From assembly GCA_030268105.1 (NCBI GenBank), contig BSDZ01000014.1, positions 2,500,501 through 2,564,500 on the forward strand: a stretch of 64,000 nucleotides of DNA, read 5' to 3'. Under the pieces are notes generated by a model. That model was not told where the DNA came from. It saw only the letters and a list, made by a program, of their open reading frames with translations, and ran no database searches. Shown here piece by piece: positions 34,307-52,400 of this stretch; the first letter of the stretch is position 1; every line of letters starts with the position of its first letter. Position numbers and translations under genes: made by a program. Source of the DNA: Volvox africanus (Eukaryota; Chlorophyta; Chlorophyceae; Chlamydomonadales; Volvocaceae).

Positions 34307-37202
34307 GATGAGCAGAAATCCCCGCGGAAGGGTCGCGACGTCGATGATGTCGCCGGATAAGGCCGAATGCCGTCGCATATGGAGAGATGGCCGTGGCAGG
34401 TAAGTCAGTAGGATGAGGTGCAGTTTGTGGTGTGTAGATGGTAAGGAGGGAGGAGGGGGAAGAGCACATATTTGTATGTGTACGTGCAGCAGGGTGTACG
34501 ACAGTGTGTCTACATGCCTCTGATGTTGATGCGAGATCCGTGTGTGTATGTGTTTGCTTAGTGTGTATTTCTTGTCTGGTGTTGTGTCGGTATCTGAAGC
34601 GTTTTGGTGCACCTTCACCGGCATCAAAGTCGAGAATGAACTGAAACCCCACTTAGTGAGCCATAGGTGTGAAAAGGGGGAGGTGGGGAGTGAGGCGCTC
34701 ATGCTTCTCGAGACGTCCATCCAAACAAACAGTGGATTGGGCGCAGGCTTTACTCATCTCTTATGAGACGAAGATTTTTTCCTCGTTTTAGAATTTCCCT
34801 CCATATGAGGTGTGTGGAGCCATCATTCTGGAACATTTGGGGTACAGCTATTACAGCTATTTCTGAAGGCAAGCTAGCGCGGGGAGATTTAGAGGCACGC
34901 TGCAGATTTGGTTTGCGGTAAAATCCCCAGCGTAGGGGTCGGGTGGGGTAAGTCGGGTGCCACTTCTCTGGTTAGTGCAAGGATTGCGGGCTCGGATGAT
35001 ACCCCTTTTTGGTATGATGCCATGGTGCCGACCATACATAGTAGCTAGGTGGTATTGGAAAGGGCTGACTGGAGCACCTAGCGGCGCCATCTGTGTACCG
35101 TACAAGCATTGCGTCGTATCTATGCATTTGGGGGATTTTGCGCAAAAGACGCACCACGATCACATTCTCACATGCCTATCGTCGTTGTGTAGGCCGGGGG
35201 GGAAAGGCCCTGCGGGGGGCGATCATTGCGAGCGCAAATCTTTGGAGGACCATCTTTGAGTGCGCTTTGATCTATGACAACCTCCGTTTTTGTGTCGAGA
35301 TCTGGGGTAGGGTGCGGAAACGCATTTTCAAGACCGCTCCGAAACTGCGTGTGGCGGTTATGTTGGAGGGAGGGAAGGAAGGGAGTAGGTGATTCACCCA
35401 CGGCACATTCACGAATGTAATATACGCTCTTTGTAGTATACCCACACATCGGTAGTAAAGCTCCCCATTGTTAAGTCATGTAACTCATTCAGGCGCATCG
35501 CGAATCCAAGAACTTGTCTGCAGGCCGCACCCTCTGCAGGCCCCCATGAACCATAAACCTTCCGCCATGGCGCCGCAGACAAGTTGGAATTGCGATACTC
35601 CAAAATGTGAGCTATTTCACAAGGACTTCGGTAACGGGAGGTACACGAGCGCTTCCGCGATGCTAATGTGCTAGGGATGCCTGCACCGTAGGCGTTGACC
35701 CACGACGGATTTGAAATTGGCAGACACTTGATGTTTAGGCGCACAACAGCACTGGTTCGAAATTCTAAGCTGCAAGGACTACAATACGTCTACATGTTTA
35801 TCGAATGAAGTACTGCTCGTAAGGGAGTATGGCTCCTTGCACGGGCAAATGATATTAAGTCTAACGAGCTGTCCATTTGGGCTGCCTCGCGCATCACATA
35901 GCAGATCAAAAATGGCAGGTAAGTGATTTCAAAAGAAGTAGCCACATGCATGCTAACTGAAATTTGGACGGCGCCAAACCCTGACGCGTGGGTCGAGTCG
36001 TACTTCCGATTTCTGCGAAGCCTAAATCGTCAACAATACACGTAAGCATTGCATGTGCATATGATGTATACAAGTTTCTGAGTAATACTATTTTAAAACA
36101 GGACACTTCGGTCTTTTGTAGTCTTTCGGAGATGGACAAGTCCGACTTTGGGCCAGAATTTTGATATGGAATATTAACAGTAAGAAATATTTTGTTTGTC
36201 TTAGATATGCTGCAACGATCCTCTCGGCCAGTACCGGCCCAGGTCGCGTCCACTAGCGGATGTCGACCGTCGGCGCGTGCTTGGCCATGGGCTGTTGGAA
36301 TTGCTGGAGAGAAGCTCCATTTACTACATAACCAGCAATGGACTATGCTGCCGGGCTTGAAGTCTGCCCCCTCAAAGCCTTGCCCACCTACTTCCGCGGC
36401 AAGGTGTGCTAAACTAGTGTTTTTTACTTTCCAGTTCGACCATTTCTAAAACATTTTATTTGTCCTAAAGATGAGTGCGTACGATGACAAATGTCACCCG
36501 CGCCGTTTCGTGTTCCTATGATCATGCTCCAGTCCCTTAGGTGGCTTGTATCTAGTTCCCTCCAGGGTTTTCCTTGAAGTCCTTCATATGGGAAAATCAT
36601 TCTGCATTTACCTCAGCATCATTCGTTGTCCAGCCCCAGCACTCACATTATACACTTGCATCCAAACCCATCCCCACTCACATGAGCCCCTATTCAAGCC
36701 ATAACCGACACCATATCTATAGACTTAGCTCCCTTGGGGCGTGAACTGTATATCAGGATGCGTATGCTTTTTTCTCTAACCGGGCAGGCATATAAGGGGA
36801 CGGGCAACAGCAGGTGCGGTAGCAGAGCACGTTTTTTGCTATCATCTCTATTCCCTACTGATGCGAAACAGTTCGCTTCAGCGTCTAGCTCCCGTACAAG
36901 ACAGCTTTCGTGTTCCCTTGGCGATGAAACCCCCCTCGCAAGCAAGCGTATGACATCTGACGTGGACGCCTACCCGGGATTCCGCAAGTGCCACGCAAAG
37001 ACGAAACTGCAGAACCAAAACCGTGAATGCGGACGTTCGATCTCCCCCAGGCGGGTCCAGCCTTCCTATTGACAATTATTTCTGTCCGTGTCCTGCCCGC
37101 CACGGTCCCCATTTCCACAAGCACTGCCACGACCCGCACGCGCCCCTCACGACATAACCTGCGCCGCCTCAACTCAACACTATTACGATAACGGCATTGC
37201 AG

Positions 37203-39147
37203 GAGCAACTCAGCCGTGTTTCGCCACCCTGGGGAGCTTGATCTTAACTTGCGGGAGTACATGGTAGGCAATGACGGATTGGCTGACTGCGGACATTCAG
37301 TTTGACATTCTTAGCCGGAGGCCTTTCTGGAATGTGGTCGTGTCCCAGGGGTCGATTGTCGATTGGTAATCGGTGGACGATCTGGGTCACAAGCGATTTG
37401 GGTCAGAGGCTGGCAGATGCATTCTCCTTCATGCAGTCCTTGAGGAGGGGCGTACGAAGGGGCAACTCTTTCATTGTGGCTGTAGTGTGGCCCATAGAGT
37501 AATTCGGTCTATTTCAACACGGCCGGCGTATCCTTGAGAACATCTGGTATATGAAAACTTTATAACAGGACACGTAGTGTATTGCTGCAGATTTGCAAAA
37601 CCCTGGGCTGTTGTGGGTGCTGTGGGTGAGATCCGGAGCTGCGCTGCGGCATGGTCAATGATATTTGTCTTTGCCATGGCATCCGTATACCACGCAAACT
37701 GCACGCTGTCACAGTGGCCAAACGAACAGTGTATGGTTACAGGGTTGCTGTATTTGGAAGGTCCGTGCATGCACAGTTTACAGCTCAAAACACTTTAGAG
37801 ACTCTTTATAACTCTGGGTGATCTATAACCTTTGTTTTGTTGCAGGTTGTCCTTGAGAAGCCCGTGGGCCTTACGCTTGCACCGGATCCGAAGACCGGTC
37901 AGGTACGGTGTTGTACAGATTGGGTTAGATGTGATCGGGGCTTACGGGTTGTACGGCGCTACGGGATGCGTGAAAAATAACTTTACTAACCAAGTCACGA
38001 GCCGTGTCGGAGTGTTGGGTGTGCATTGCACTCCGCGCATGTTGCCCTTAGGGCTGGATGGCGGGCACTGAGCCGCTGCTGCATTGAGGAATCGTGTGAG
38101 GGTGGATGTTCCTGCGTTTATATACGATAGGGCATGCTTCTGCTTTCACCGTCGGCACGACCAAATGCGTTTGTGAGCTTGCCGTAGGGATTTATCAGGT
38201 CGGCATGGACTGGTAACGCCGGAAGGTAGGGGGCACCCGTGAACCTCCGCCGCACCGCGAGACTGCTTCCTGCTGTGTCGACAAGCCTGGTTCACCACCA
38301 GTCAGCAGCTTGCTGTCCGTATGATATGTTAAAAAGCTGATGACGTTGTTGCGCCGGGGGGGGGGCCGATGCGCCCTGCGCCGCGCCGTTCACCCTTCAG
38401 GTGGTGATTCAGGACATCAAGCGTAACTCGCCTGCTCACAAGTGCGGTCTCATCCAGGTGGGCTGTCCTGATGGTTTAGTACCTCAGGCTTCTAGATACC
38501 ATATCCCCTTGAAAAGCGTTAGATTATTCAATCAATGTGTATTCCTAGCTGAGGATTTATGCAAGTAGTGTCAGTGAGGGGCTGATACGGCAGCTGGTAG
38601 ACCTGCCAACGAGCGGAAGTAGTCATATCCCTGCATGTCTGCATGTCTGGCGTGAGCATCCCGTTGCGGAGGCCGCTAGGTCGTTTCTTACGGGCGCATG
38701 GGCTCATGCCCTGGCGTGTATGCATGAATATCCGCGATAACATTTCTATTATTATGGTGGAGCCTGAATGCAACGAGTAGCTCTCCCTATCATATTGCTT
38801 CTTGTGTTCGCTCCGGGTGCCCACAGCTCCGGGTTTAGGTAACCCAAAGGGGCTCAAAGAAACAAGGGGAACTCACGGACTGTACGCAGGTGGGCGATGT
38901 GGTCAAGTGCTGCAGCGCCGTGTTTGGGGACGACATGTGGGCGGCTGTGGATATCCGGCGGGTTCGCTGGGCTATCAACAGCCGCATGGGCGACGTCAAA
39001 CTACTGTTGGAGAGGGGCAGGAGATCGGAGGGCGGCCTCACAGCTTGGTACTGCGGAGGAAAGGTGGGCAGCAAGGGATGGATGATGCCAGGGGGACGAG
39101 TATTGGGTTCGAGCTCTCGTGCTGTGATGGACACCGTTTTAGTTTAA
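37203..39147 (+). CDS. PDZ-domain protein related to MET1/TEF30 (5' end unresolved)
   Basis: Four exons are supported: 37203-37263, 37846-37902, 38401-38457, 38890-39147 (to TAA). Joined, they read FRHPGELDLNLREYM, then VVLEKPVGLTLAPD, VVIQDIKRNSPAHKCGLIQ and VGDVVKCCSAVFGDDMW, then WAINSRMGDVKLLLER. The PDZ carboxylate-binding loop corresponds to VGLTL. The block VGD..(K)..SAVFG..W..... followed by an Arg-rich helix and LLLER is typical of the plastid MET1 (plant) / TEF30 (Chlamydomonas) PDZ, proteins that bind photosystem II during repair. Here the frame stops about 40 residues after the PDZ, so no TPR part is seen. Either this is a shorter relative, or the last exon ends at a GT at 39064 and further exons were missed. 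The first exon is uncertain. Confidence 0.65.
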
Positions 39148-41083
39148 AGCTCCTGCGGAGGTTTGATAATAGGATACTGAAGGGCTGGAGATGGGTGGTG
39201 GCTTGGGGAAAGGAGGCCCGCATTGAGGGGGCTGGAATATGGATCAGTCGGTATGCGATGGCAAATAGTCCTTATACCATGAAACAAAAGATCCTCAGAA
39301 GAGATGTGTGTTGAAGGAATACATTAAACATGCAATTTTTGTCAAAGGAAAATAGATTGGCGCGCGGATTTCCTTCCTTCGGAAGGCTAACAACCTGCGA
39401 GTTGCTAGGATCGAACTAGCGACCTCTAGATCTTCAGTCTAGCGCTCTCCCAACTGAGCTAAACCCGCTCAACGCCATGTTAGTGTTTGAAATTCGTTCT
39501 TTATAACCGACTTTATGGCACAACCTAATAGCAAAAACAAACATCCCTGCCTACGTGTCACCGCCAAATATGCCTCAGCTTTGAGTTTGGAACAGTGGAG
39601 CATAGGTCTTAAGTGAGAGCTGTCAACGTTCTATAACATGGGAATGAAAAGGACATTTAGCGAGAATATGAAACGTTAAATGGGGGACTCATACGGAGCC
39701 TGTAAGGGTGGTCCCGCGATCTAACCTTATGGAACTTGCGGAGCTGGAACCGTCACAAGGAAGAGCGGTTGCATCGATCCGAAAAGGATTAGGAAACAGA
39801 GTAGGGGTAGCGAATGAACGTTCAAAAGGGTAGACAACCTGACAAGTGTGGTGTCTTTTAAGATTTTTTTTCTTTTCGAATTACGCCGCCCAGAGTCCAG
39901 GCGAAAACCGGCAATTCTATATAAGAAATGTTAGTTCTCTTTGTTTACATGAATGTTCAAGAGTGAAGTCGTAACGCGTGGTGGCCGTCGCGCAAAGAGG
40001 GACCCGGAACATAACCCTTGGCAGGAATTGCAAATCGGTAAATCAAATGTGAACGGTAAAAGTGTGTGAATTTTAGGTTATGAATGTTCATATTCTTATC
40101 CTAGCTTAATGAAAGCGAAACAGCGCTCCCTTCTAATCGTATTGGTAAGACTGCCCACGCTTTTCCGGGCAGCCTCTTACGGAATGCTCATATGCTTGAT
40201 GTCACAAGAACAAAAGACTGTCAACGGCTGTTACACGTTGACGTTACTGAAGGCCGGATTTGCTCATCGTTAGATTCTCGCAAATAGATTGTTACTAAAT
40301 AAGTCGCCGGATGTCCAACCAATCCAGGGTGTAAGCACTCCATCCTGATCTGTTGAGTAGCTCAATAAAGATTATCGAGGTGTAGGTTGGGTATGCTGAC
40401 AACACGCAGTGAGCAAAAACAATACATACCTGATACGATATTTGTTGTACGTCGCGCCTGTGGCCATTGAAAGTGCGGATCAGTTCACTTTACAATCCCC
40501 ACCGGACGAGTGATGACCGCACATCGTACACAGCCATAACGAAAGGATGAACCGGAGAGCCAGGCGTTTGGGGTGAGGGGTTCGCGGGTTCCGTACACCA
40601 TGACCATTGCAGTTCATCAGCTGATCATGGACAGAACGTATAAATGCCTCAACTCTCTCCACCGTCCCTTTTTGTCGTTCCCCTCCTTTCCTTTCTTCAG
40701 TTGTAGTACAGTCCTGTTTCTTCTGAACTACAACTAGGCTTCAGCACAAGTCCTCCCGCGAGCGTTTGCGACTTAAGCCCGGGTTACTTCGTCGGTTGGG
40801 AAAGAAATGATTTAGACCCAAGTAACCCCATGTGACCCAAAGTAGCGGCTTACTGCTGCCGTACAGTTGTGTGAATAAACGCTTACTTCAGCTTTGACTT
40901 ATTGGTACAACAAACTAATTTCGAGGGCCCAACATACGGGGTGCTGCCCGTACCAAAATGGTTCGGGCTTGTTGTGGAAATCTTTTCACGCTGAAGTACA
41001 AGTCATCACCCTCTCCCGTACCCAACCCCTCCCCTTCCCTTATGAGTCATCATTTGTGACAGGCTGGCGTGGCGACTCGGGAA
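39148..41083. other. Intergenic, apart from tRNA-Phe
   Basis: The PDZ gene 3' flank, the tRNA, then about 1.6 kb of AT-richer DNA without convincing exons, leading into the promoter of the CBM48 gene. GCTGGCGTGGCG at 41063 is in frame with the next gene's ATG and follows a CAG, so an upstream exon is possible. Confidence 0.5.
39396..39468 (-). tRNA. trnF-GAA: tRNA-Phe (anticodon GAA)
   Basis: On the minus strand the 73-base sequence folds as a cloverleaf. The acceptor stem GCGGGTT pairs with AACTCGC (one G-U), followed by discriminator A. The D-arm GCTC...GAGC, anticodon loop CTGAAGA in a TAGA/TCTA stem, and T-arm GCTAG-TTCGATC-CTAGC are complete. Internal promoter boxes TAGCTCAGTTGGG (A) and GTTCGATCC (B) are present, as in nuclear genes. 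There is no intron and CCA is not encoded. A TTTT run on the minus strand about 40 bases downstream could terminate Pol III. Confidence 0.95.
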
Positions 41084-47010
<5,927 letters not shown>

Positions 47011-48151
47011 CGCGATGTGTATGTGTGTACGTGTGTATTAGAGATGATGAACCGAGCTCGTGGATGTGAGACGGTGAGAGGGGACGGTGAATATAATATA
47101 ATACGACAACTAGGGAGAGGAGCAGACATAGACTGTGGCAGTGGGGGTATCGTTCAGCCCAGCCAGAGGCGCAGTAAAATGCCCAGCTTCATTCGGTTCA
47201 GTTCGTTTGCAATCAAGTTAATTCAGTTGGCTGAAAACTACAGGCATCGCTTTCTTCTTAATCTGTATGGTCTTCGTTGCCCCTGGGCAAATCCCAACGC
47301 GCCGCCACTGGTTGTGCAGATGTGGCCACCACCATTCCTAGGGTTGCCCGGAGGGTGGGTGAGAACAGAAAATGCTTCGTTGTTAGCCGGTGCTCTGCAG
47401 ATTGTCTTTATCACACATTTGGTGAGTGGTTTTACAAAAACTTTTAAACAAACAAAGATTACTTCACCCCATATTTTGATTGTGCTTTGTTTTGGCATCT
47501 TTGCCAAACACGAGGTATGAGTATGTTATTGTACGAGATTGCAGGCAGTCCTGGATGCCGACTTGAAAATCCGTACAGAAAGCGTACCGGTCAGGTTGTG
47601 TATGTGTTTGTGTCAGAATCTTGCGAAGGAGCGGGAGGGGGAGAAAGGTACGCGCGGTGGAGGGGAGTGCAGGGGGGGCTGGGTGCCGGTCTTATTCTCG
47701 TCCGTGTCCTCGTCTTCATAGTCTATGGGGCCCAAATACCCACCTATCCTGGTGCTTGCTGCTGCGGATGCGTTTTCTGGCTCTTTGTGTTTTCCTCGAG
47801 TTGGAAGTGGTGATGGCATCATGCATCGTACGGCGCGCATCTCTTGGGTTTCGGAGCTGTCGCTCTCGGGCTGCGATGACCCGCGGGAGGAGTGCTTCAA
47901 AGATCTGCACGTTTATATCTGCATGGTTTATATCTTCCCAGTAGCAGTACGGTACGGTACGGAACGGAACGGAACGCAACTGCGCAACTGAAGGGGAATG
48001 GTGCGTTGTGTATTTTTCTCCTACTTCTTCTCGTACACGTCACACAGAAGGTGCCCCACTGAATGCCCCCCCTAGCCCCCTGGCCAACGGTGCAGGTGGG
48101 ACAGCACGGCTATGTATCGGACTTTCCATGCGTGCAAGAGTACTAGGAGGT

Positions 48152-48172
48152 GTAGGGTTTTAGGGATTTTAG
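48152..48172. repeat. Telomere-like repeat, intergenic
   Basis: GTAGGGTTTTAGGGATTTTA followed by GG: two TTTTAGGG-type units split by one extra base. Confidence 0.75.
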
Positions 48173-48773
48173 GTACGAATGTGCAGTGCTGGTTACGGCG
48201 TGTGCCCGCAGATAGGGCCTTATTGCCGTATCTGCATCACATATACACATGTACGCGGCAGTGCGTAACCTACATACCCACGTAACCTACACGGCGTCTC
48301 GCTGGTGTCGTACTATAGTTCATCAGGTCGATGTTTTGTCAGAAATTCTCTTGCACGCTTTTCTCCCCCTGTCTGCAAACCCAAATCCACAATTATGGCA
48401 AAAAGTGGCAATATAGCCAACCACACTCGATGAGAGACCCGAACCGGTGGCATCAGAGCAAGACACGTGTACTTGGGTGGATGGAGTTGCTGTAGTTGTG
48501 ATGATGGTTATCCTAATATTACTAATAACATAATAATGATGATGATGATGATGATGCTAGAAAATAGTAATAATCGCAAGGCAGAGCAGATTAATCGTAA
48601 TTCGCTGTAATATGTTTTATTCCGTTCCTCTCTGACAGAGGACAGAGCGCGGCCGACGCTGCCGCTGCTTTTTCTGCTGTCGCTGTTCGTGAAGTGAGGA
48701 GGGGTGGATAGAGGGTGGTGGGGTGGTGTGAGACCGCACAAGGTGCGTGCATTGTCATGAGAAGTAGATAATG

Positions 48774-48788
48774 GTTTAGGGTTTAGGG
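48774..48788. repeat. Telomere-like repeat, intergenic, short
   Basis: GGTTTAGGGTTTAGGG, two TTTAGGG units (the seven-base plant-type variant). Confidence 0.7.
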
Positions 48789-49436
48789 AAGTTGTGTGTT
48801 GTAAGAGGCGGAAGCGGTGGCAGCCTGTGTTAAAGTTGTCTTGGAGAATAACTCGACATCATTTGTATGTGTACACGTGTGTAATTGTGTGCGTGTGTAT
48901 GTGTGTCTAGGACAAATTATAGCCTTTGCAGCCTTTCGAGATTTTTCGAGATTCGAGATACCACGCACCTACATTTCTATATACATTCAACATCCCCGCT
49001 TTTACTCATTTTCCAATAACAACAATTTAAACACGCTCAACGCAGCCCGAGCCTCTCCTTATCCATCCATCCATCCATCCGTCCGTCTATCCATCCATCC
49101 AGCCAGCCAGCCAGCCAGCCGCGGCATGAGGATATGCGTCATTCCTGAACCCCGTGATGCGACCCCAACCTTGCTTCAATCACCTTCTATCCTCCCTTCC
49201 CCCTTCACTCCTCCCCCTTCCCCCACTCTCACACGCACACGAAAGCAAACACACACCCGCTATCTACTCTTGACCCGGGCTCTGGCCAACATAACGGCAG
49301 CTATCCGACACAATGACCCCCCCTTTTTGCACTGTCTTATGGCACGCATGGCGACTATGTGTTGACCAATATGGCTATATATTGTGCATATCCCTTACGT
49401 TTAGTATAAATTTAAGTTCCCCGGGGGGGGGTCAAG

Positions 49437-52400
49437 TCAGTCGCTCTGGCTGACTGGCGATGGCGGCGGCGGCGTCACTGCTGCCATCGGCGGCCCTGCC
49501 GGAGAGATGTCACCGGCGAGTACGACACGCCTGTCAGATCCAAGTGGTTTCCGAAACTGGAACACGGCCTGGAGCTTTCCGCTGGCAAGGGAGAAAATCA
49601 TCAGGTCGGTTGCCTCAGCCATGTACGGCCCTGCTGCCACCGTCGCCTTTGCTGACGCGGCGACGTCCGCAGCACCGCCAGCAGCGGCGATGGCGTCCTT
49701 GCGTGGCGTCAAGCGGGCGCGCCAGTGCGCAAAGACGGCGTTGTATCCGGGCCTGGCGGCGGCCCTCTGTACGGCTTCGTCGATGTCGTACTTCTGCGAC
49801 ATGGCCTGCAGTACACGCTTGGCATCGCCGAGGTTGTGGATGGCCTGATGGGCAGGCAGCAAGAGTTGTGATCAAAGAAAGGAGGGAGGGGAGGAGGACA
49901 TCGGGTCTATGAAGAAAACTACATATCCTACGATATACATGTCGCATGCCATAGACGTTTCTTCATATATCTATATCCACGCATGTCATATAAATATATA
50001 TATATATATATATGTCTTATGTGACATATTATATAAAATATAGATTACACATAATATATATATATATATCTTTAATATATGTCTTTAATTCCAGAGAGTC
50101 AAGCTTACGTTGTACGTACTGGGGCATTTATTGCCAATCTGGGCACTTGGTGTTGGTGGACATTCGATGCATATATGTAGATGTGTGTGTGTGTATGCTC
50201 TTCAATTTGTTTTAAATAGAAGTGGTGTTTAAACTTCATCATTGCCGTACTCCCGATCGTACTCCCTCCCAATCATCAAACAGGCCTCATGACGTCTCAA
50301 TCTTTTACTTGGCGGGACGAAGAGCAAAGCACAGACGCAGAGCAGCTGCCTTTCTCCGCTTCAGCACGGCAACATCATAACGCTTTACTTACTCGATGAA
50401 TCCATCGGCGTTCAGCTGTCATAACTTTCGTCCATACACACAGAATATCAGGATATGCGCTAAACTCATCTGCCGCATTCCTTCTCTTTCAGCTGTTTTC
50501 TCCCATCGCACAACGCTCATTGCACAACGCGCACAGCACACTGCACATCGAGAAAATCCATCCACCATCCCAACATCCATTAAGGTTAAGGACTGGGAGG
50601 AAAGATATCATTTTGATAACAAGATAATTGATACGACGCCTATAACCGATACGCAACGGAAAAACGAAAAACGAAATGATCCGCATGTGTGCAGCGTGCC
50701 TGGGGTCTCAGAGCACCTGGTTTCCAGGATGCCGTACCGCGCACACAAAACACACATGTGCGGGCTTCATTTCAGATTCCGTTCGACTCGTGTTGATGGA
50801 GGGGTGTGGGGAGCCACCTGGGGAGCTGACTTTTTTTTCCATCCATTTTTCCATCAACAAGCCCTCCCCTTTTCCTCTTGTTGTTTCCTTGGTTTAGGAG
50901 CCAAAGGGACGCGTGAGGCGGGTAGGGCGCCTCGGGTTGCTTTGGGCTGCGTGGGGCGCTTTACAACAGGAGCATGAGAGGCAGAAGGGATGTCCTCCCG
51001 CGGGACCCTGAAATACGATTTTTCTAAGCTGCCTCAGCTTGAAAACACATCCTGGAGTACAAGATGTCGCTTAGGTCTGCCAGTGGGCCGCGATCCGGAT
51101 CTGAGACGTACGAAAAAGCTGGCCGTATAGTCGCCAAATGGTACGACAGCGCCTCGTAATTCCGCCGTCCCACAGCCTGCAGTGCAGCTGGCAGATCACG
51201 GAGCGCCGCCAATCGAGTGGTAGACCAGAGGGCAGCGGTCGCTGCAGCGCTGCCGCCGCCGCCACCGCCGCCACTGCCGGGCTCCAGCTCGCCGCCTTCA
51301 CCCCCGCCACTCAGCTGCTGTCCGCCTTCAACGGGCTGTAGCTGCTGCTGAAGTTGCCACTGCAACTGCCGCCGCTTTTGATTGCCGGGCGATAGCCACG
51401 TGACGGCCTTCGCTTGTACCTCGAACGCCAACGCGAAAGTGTCGTACCGCACGATATTCGATAGCGGTGTCGCAGCAAACGGCGGGCCGACAAAGACGGG
51501 CACACAGCCCATCAGTACGGCTTCCGACAGGCGCCGCGACGAGGCCGTGTCTCCAGGGAGGACAAGGCAGTAACGAGATTCCGCCATCTCACGCAGGCAG
51601 GAGTCCTCCCAGCCGTAGCTTTCACACGACACGATGCTGGCATTGAGCACCAGAGCGCCTCCACTGCCATCAGCTGCGGTGGCGACGTCACGCAGGGCCT
51701 CCACCACTGCACGACGGAGCGCCTTACCAACGGACCGGCCACCGCAGGAGGCGCGGAAATACAGCAGGCGTGGTCGTGCCAGGGCCACCAGCTCCGCTGC
51801 CGCTGCTGCAGAAGCGGCAGCCGCTGCAACGGCCGACATGGGAGTGTGGTAGAGCGGGAAACTGGCGTACGGCACAACCAACATTCGGTGACGTCCGGGT
51901 GACGATGGCAAACCGCAGTTGTGTCGGACTTGTGCCTCTGGAACTACGTGTAGTGCGGCGGCGAAGGCTGGCTTGCACAAGACGGCGTGGTGCAAGAAGA
52001 GTGCGGGGTGTGAATGGAAGAAGACGAAATTAGCTCCATCCTTTTCCTTGAAGGCTGGGTGCTTCAACAAAGACTGGTATGCGGCGGCCAGGTATATATC
52101 CGGGTCCAAGTACATCTCCTCGTTGAGACCCCACGTTCTGTGGTCGTGAACTTTAGCTTCGCTCCAGGCCACATAACAGAAATCGTCAACAAAAATGATG
52201 TCAGCATCGCGAATATCGTGGACAAGATTTGGCGACGTTGCCAGCGCATTCCGGATCCACCAAGGCCCCGAATGCTGAGAGAACCTCGCAGGCAACACCC
52301 CGCGTGTCGTGTGCAAAGATGCCCTATCATCATTTCTCAAACTTGTACGCTTGAAAAGCGGACCGCCTGTACTTGCTAGGCCAGTCAGGTCGCACTCATG

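Larger units (their letters stand above)
33842..37202. other. Long intergenic region, no gene recognised
   Basis: 3.4 kb containing the PQ-loop 3' UTR and, near the right end, probably the unresolved first exon(s) of the PDZ gene. An ATG at 36861 (MRNSSLQRLAPVQDSFRVPL) opens a transit-like frame that ends before a GTATGA donor at 36948, but its phase does not match the next exon. The minus-strand frame 35409-35744 lacks splice borders and motifs and is not counted as a gene. Confidence 0.45.
47011..49436. other. Convergent intergenic region
   Basis: It lies between the 3' ends of the CBM48 (+) and SnoaL-like (-) genes. It holds two telomere-like patches (48152-48172, 48774-48788), a (GATGAT)n run near 48536-48556 and a CATC/CAGC tetranucleotide run at about 49066-49118. 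A minus-strand stretch at about 47925-47735 (behind GTGCAG, beginning IFEALLPRVIAARERQLRNP) looks exon-like, but no partner exons were found. TGTAA at 48606-48610 is a possible signal for the CBM48 gene. Confidence 0.45.

Noticed and set aside
35409..35744. 111-residue minus-strand frame in the 34-37 kb gap
   Set aside because: No recognised motif, no convincing splice or start context, and composition typical of the surrounding non-coding DNA.
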